Shown here in pieces: positions 6,206 through 8,605 of a DNA stretch of 8,605 nucleotides (position 1 is the first letter of the stretch; each line of letters begins with the position of its first letter). The DNA is taken from positions 1-8,605 of the forward strand of contig JAEZAM010000147.1 in the NCBI GenBank assembly GCA_023430465.1. The letters are read 5' to 3'. Below the pieces are notes generated by a model, which searched no databases, was not told the DNA's origin, and was given only the letters and a program-made list of their open reading frames with translations. Made by a program: the position numbers and the translations under genes. Origin of the DNA: Bacteroidota bacterium. GTDB lineage: Bacteria > Bacteroidota > Bacteroidia > Chitinophagales > Chitinophagaceae.

Positions 6206-6243
6206 CTAAATAATATTTTAGGCGTGTCTAAACATTTATTTAG
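6206..6243. promoter_or_regulatory. Four phased CTAAA/TTTAG half-sites, candidate operator
   Basis: Two dyads of the form CTAAA-N6-TTTAG lie head to tail with another six-base spacer: CTAAA 6206-6210, TTTAG 6217-6221, CTAAA 6228-6232, TTTAG 6239-6243. Each half-site begins exactly 11 bases after the last, about one helical turn. The first dyad sits directly downstream of the -7 element, over the predicted transcription start, and the second lies in the leader. The outer arms can also pair in RNA (CTAAATAA 6206-6213 with TTATTTAG 6236-6243). This suggests control by a dimeric DNA-binding protein bound twice; the protein is not in the window. Confidence 0.6.
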
Positions 6244-6253
6244 TCGAAGCTCA

Positions 6254-8530
6254 ATGAATCGGGTTCTTTGCCTATTTATTTCACTTCTCTTCACCCAGGC
6301 TGCAACTGCCCAGGTGATACATGGTGAGGTGAGAGATGCCGGCTCGGGAACGCCTGTGCCTGCCACCATATCAAGCGCCGATTGCAGCCGCCTGCAAGCC
6401 TGTGATGCCCGTGGAAGGTTTACCTGGAACCTTGCCGGGGACTCTGTCCTGCTGATCAGTGCGGTAGGCTACCGGACCACCAGGGCTGCTGTTACCACCG
6501 GAGAACATCTGCAGATCATGCTTGTACCCGATGGTCGCGAGATGGATGCGGTGGTGGTAACAGGCACCATGCGCGCGGTGAGCCGATCCGAAAGTCCGGT
6601 TGCTGTGGAAGTATTCACGCCCCAGTTTTTCAAAAAGAACCCTACGCCCAGCATTTTTGAATCTTTACAAAACGTAAATGGCGTTCGCCCCCAGCTAAAC
6701 TGCAGCGTTTGCAATACAGGGGATATTCACATCAACGGGCTCGAAGGTCCTTACACCATGATCACGATAGATGGAATGCCGATCGTAAGCAGCCTTGCCT
6801 CTGTGTACGGTCTGTTTGGGATACCGACTCAACTGATCGAACGGGTGGAAATTGTAAAGGGCCCTGCTTCGGGTCTTTACGGGGCAGAGGCGATCGGTGG
6901 CCTGATTAATGTGATCACAAAGACTCCCGAGAAAGCGCCGCTTTTTGCTGCCAACCTGATGAGCACGAGCTGGCTGGAGCATTCTGCAGATATGGGCGTT
7001 AAAATTAAAGCCGGCAAAAATGCCACTTCACTTCTTGGTGTGAATTATTTCAAATACGGGAACAAAGAAGATAATAACAAGGATCAATTTACCGATGTAA
7101 CCCTCCAGCATCGAGTTTCTATATTCAACAAGTGGTCATTTACCCGTAAACACCAGCGCACCGCTTCGCTCGCTGCGCGGTATTTCTATGAAGACCGGTG
7201 GGGAGGAGATATGCGGTACAACCGCTCTTTTCGTGGTGGCGACAGCGTTTATGGCGAAAGTATATTCACGAACCGGTATGAGTTGATCGGCAACTATCAG
7301 TTGCCAACAGCCGAGCAGTTGGTCTTGTCGTTTTCCGGAACATGGCACGATCAGAACTCCTACTACGGCGTGGTGCCGTATATGGGAAAACAGGGCATTC
7401 TGTTTGGTCAGCTCGTTTGGAGTCATGATCTAAGGCAACGACATCACCTGCTCGCCGGGCTTGCGCTGCGCTATAATTATTACGACGACAATTCCACAGC
7501 TACAATAGATACACTCACAACCCGCAACCGGCCGGATCGGTATATTATCCCGGGTATTTTTGTCCAGGATGAATGGAAGATCAGCAATGATCACCTGGTT
7601 TTGCTGGGCATGCGACTCGATCAGCACAATGTACATGGTACGATCACAACGCCGCGTATCGCGTGGAAATGGTCGATGCCTGGCCAGCAGATTCTCCGCC
7701 TTAACATGGGAACGGGTTTCAGGGTGGTCAGTCTTTTCACGGAAGATCATGCTGCGCTCACCGGGGCACGGGTTGTCGAGATTCGAGAGTCGCTCAATCC
7801 GGAAAGGAGTTATAATGTCAACCTCAACTATACCCGCCAGTATCGCCGGGGCAAAACCGCTCTTGGTATCGATGCCTCTGCATGGTACAGTCATTTTACC
7901 AACCAGATAATAGCCAACTATGATACGGATCCGGCAAAGATCATTTACGATAACCTGGATGGGTATGCTTCATCGAAAGGTATCACGCTGAATCTTGAAT
8001 TAAATGTGGGCAACAGGCTGAAGTCGATGCTGGGCACCACCTTGCAGGATGTAACTAAAACAGAAAAGAACAGTTCAGGTAAAAAGGAAACGGTCAGGCC
8101 GATGTTGACCGAGGAATGGAGCGGTACCTGGTCGGTATCGTACAGTTTCCCGCGGATCGGTCTTTCCGTGGATTATACTGGTAATCTGTATGGTCCGATG
8201 CGATTGCCACTGGTTTCGCCCACTGACCCGCGTCCCGGGTATTCACCGGTCTGGAGTTTACAAAATATTCAGCTTACAAAATTGCTGAGCAGGGGTATCG
8301 AAATATTCGGCGGCGTGAAGAACCTGCTCAATTGGACCCCTGCACGGCATGTACCTTTCCTGATCGCCCGGTCGGAGGATCCATTCGATAAGCAGGTTAC
8401 CTATGATCCTTCGGGAAATATTGTCGCCACGCCGGCCAATCCCTACGCATTAAGTTTCGACCCTTCCTACGCTTACGCACCCAACCAGGGAATACGGGTG
8501 TTTGCGGGGATGAGGCTGACGGTGAGATAG
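6254..8530 (+). CDS. TonB-dependent receptor with Cys-motif plug, possibly metal-related
   Basis: A 758-residue outer-membrane active transporter powered by TonB-ExbBD. Residues 1-20 are the signal peptide (ending ATAQ). A CarboxypepD_reg-like domain covers about 21-95 and the plug about 98-225, opening DAVVVTGT and holding GDIHINGLEGPYTM, IDGMPIV, VEIVKGPASGLYGAEAIGGLINVI. The barrel runs from about 230 to 758 and is complete. The plug contains NCSVCN with Cys150 and Cys153. Together with Cys44 and Cys50 of the first domain these are the only cysteines in the mature protein; none occurs in the barrel. With HMA and TlpA-like neighbours this points to a soft-metal or metallophore substrate, probably copper, by inference. 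A GTG at 6224 would add ten residues, but the ATG at 6254 leaves the operator-like array in the leader and gives a cleaner signal peptide. The protein ends MRLTVR, without the usual terminal aromatic residue, just before a repeat array. Confidence 0.92.
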   Translation: MNRVLCLFISLLFTQAATAQVIHGEVRDAGSGTPVPATISSADCSRLQACDARGRFTWNLAGDSVLLISAVGYRTTRAAVTTGEHLQIMLVPDGREMDAVVVTGTMRAVSRSESPVAVEVFTPQFFKKNPTPSIFESLQNVNGVRPQLNCSVCNTGDIHINGLEGPYTMITIDGMPIVSSLASVYGLFGIPTQLIERVEIVKGPASGLYGAEAIGGLINVITKTPEKAPLFAANLMSTSWLEHSADMGVKIKAGKNATSLLGVNYFKYGNKEDNNKDQFTDVTLQHRVSIFNKWSFTRKHQRTASLAARYFYEDRWGGDMRYNRSFRGGDSVYGESIFTNRYELIGNYQLPTAEQLVLSFSGTWHDQNSYYGVVPYMGKQGILFGQLVWSHDLRQRHHLLAGLALRYNYYDDNSTATIDTLTTRNRPDRYIIPGIFVQDEWKISNDHLVLLGMRLDQHNVHGTITTPRIAWKWSMPGQQILRLNMGTGFRVVSLFTEDHAALTGARVVEIRESLNPERSYNVNLNYTRQYRRGKTALGIDASAWYSHFTNQIIANYDTDPAKIIYDNLDGYASSKGITLNLELNVGNRLKSMLGTTLQDVTKTEKNSSGKKETVRPMLTEEWSGTWSVSYSFPRIGLSVDYTGNLYGPMRLPLVSPTDPRPGYSPVWSLQNIQLTKLLSRGIEIFGGVKNLLNWTPARHVPFLIARSEDPFDKQVTYDPSGNIVATPANPYALSFDPSYAYAPNQGIRVFAGMRLTVR

Positions 8531-8532
8531 GG

Positions 8533-8605
8533 GGATGCTGGATGGCTGGATGCTGGGTACTGGGTACTGGGTGCTGGGTGCTGGGGACTGGGGACTGGAT
8601 GCTGG
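8533..8605 (+). repeat. Heptameric GGRTRCT repeat with G-quadruplex pattern, right edge
   Basis: Ten units of the left-edge repeat family follow the receptor stop codon almost directly: GGATGCT, an 8-base variant GGATGGCT (8540-8547), GGATGCT, GGGTACT twice, GGGTGCT twice, GGGGACT twice, and GGATGCT. From 8555 to 8593 six runs of three or more G are separated by loops of three or four bases, a standard quadruplex-forming pattern on the + strand and hence in the receptor mRNA. The array runs off the window. Confidence 0.9.

Noticed and set aside
6197..6206. CopY-type operator TACAnnTGTA (sequence TACATTTGTC)
   Set aside because: One mismatch, and the match is largely explained by the TAnnTTTG promoter element at the same place.
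6224..6253. GTG start adding ten residues to the TonB receptor
   Set aside because: Possible, but the stretch is part of the phased half-site array, and ATG 6254 gives a standard signal peptide directly.
7430..7894. 154-codon open frame on the - strand
   Set aside because: It lies wholly inside the receptor barrel-coding sequence, lacks recognisable motifs and looks like an antisense shadow.
8533..8605. Mobile-element terminal repeat paired with the left edge
   Set aside because: No transposase or integrase lies between the arrays, the genes include a housekeeping enzyme, and the arrays are degenerate simple repeats.

Overview
The window looks like chromosomal DNA from a Bacteroidota species, most likely of the Chitinophagaceae. 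I infer this from three things. There are three copies of the Bacteroidota sigma -7 promoter element TAnnTTTG, Shine-Dalgarno sequences are largely absent, and the gene families are typical of the phylum (Porin_10-type porin, HYC_CC_PP protein, CarboxypepD_reg-TonB receptor). Both ends carry heptameric GGRTRCT-type tandem repeats between genes. All eight genes lie on the + strand.

Layout. Positions 1-84 are heptamer repeats, followed by a promoter (97-125). A housekeeping pair comes next: a trimeric-type purine nucleoside phosphorylase (144-968) and a large outer-membrane porin-like barrel (1008-3050, TTG start). A weak hairpin and a strong promoter (3085-3113) then open a six-gene envelope/metal block: a HYC_CC_PP small protein (3116-3511); a secreted HMA-domain protein with a very Cys-rich tail (3585-4148); a second secreted HMA-domain protein (4179-4727); a strong intrinsic terminator (4736-4763); a TlpA-like thioredoxin with WCIPC (4771-5262); an uncharacterised outer-membrane beta-barrel (5276-6127); and, behind its own -7 element and a four-half-site operator-like array (6206-6243), a TonB-dependent receptor (6254-8530) whose only mature cysteines lie in its two N-terminal domains, including a CSVC motif in the plug. 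The right edge (8533-8605) is again heptamer repeat, with a strong G-quadruplex pattern.

How the genes may work together (inference). The second block looks like a cell-envelope system for a soft, thiol-binding metal, copper being the best guess. A TonB receptor would move the metal or a metal complex across the outer membrane. Two exported HMA proteins and the small Cys protein would bind it in the periplasm, the TlpA-like protein would keep their cysteines reduced, and the extra barrel would be an outer-membrane partner. No metal ATPase, RND pump or regulator gene lies inside the window, so the direction of transport and the identity of the metal are not settled by the sequence.
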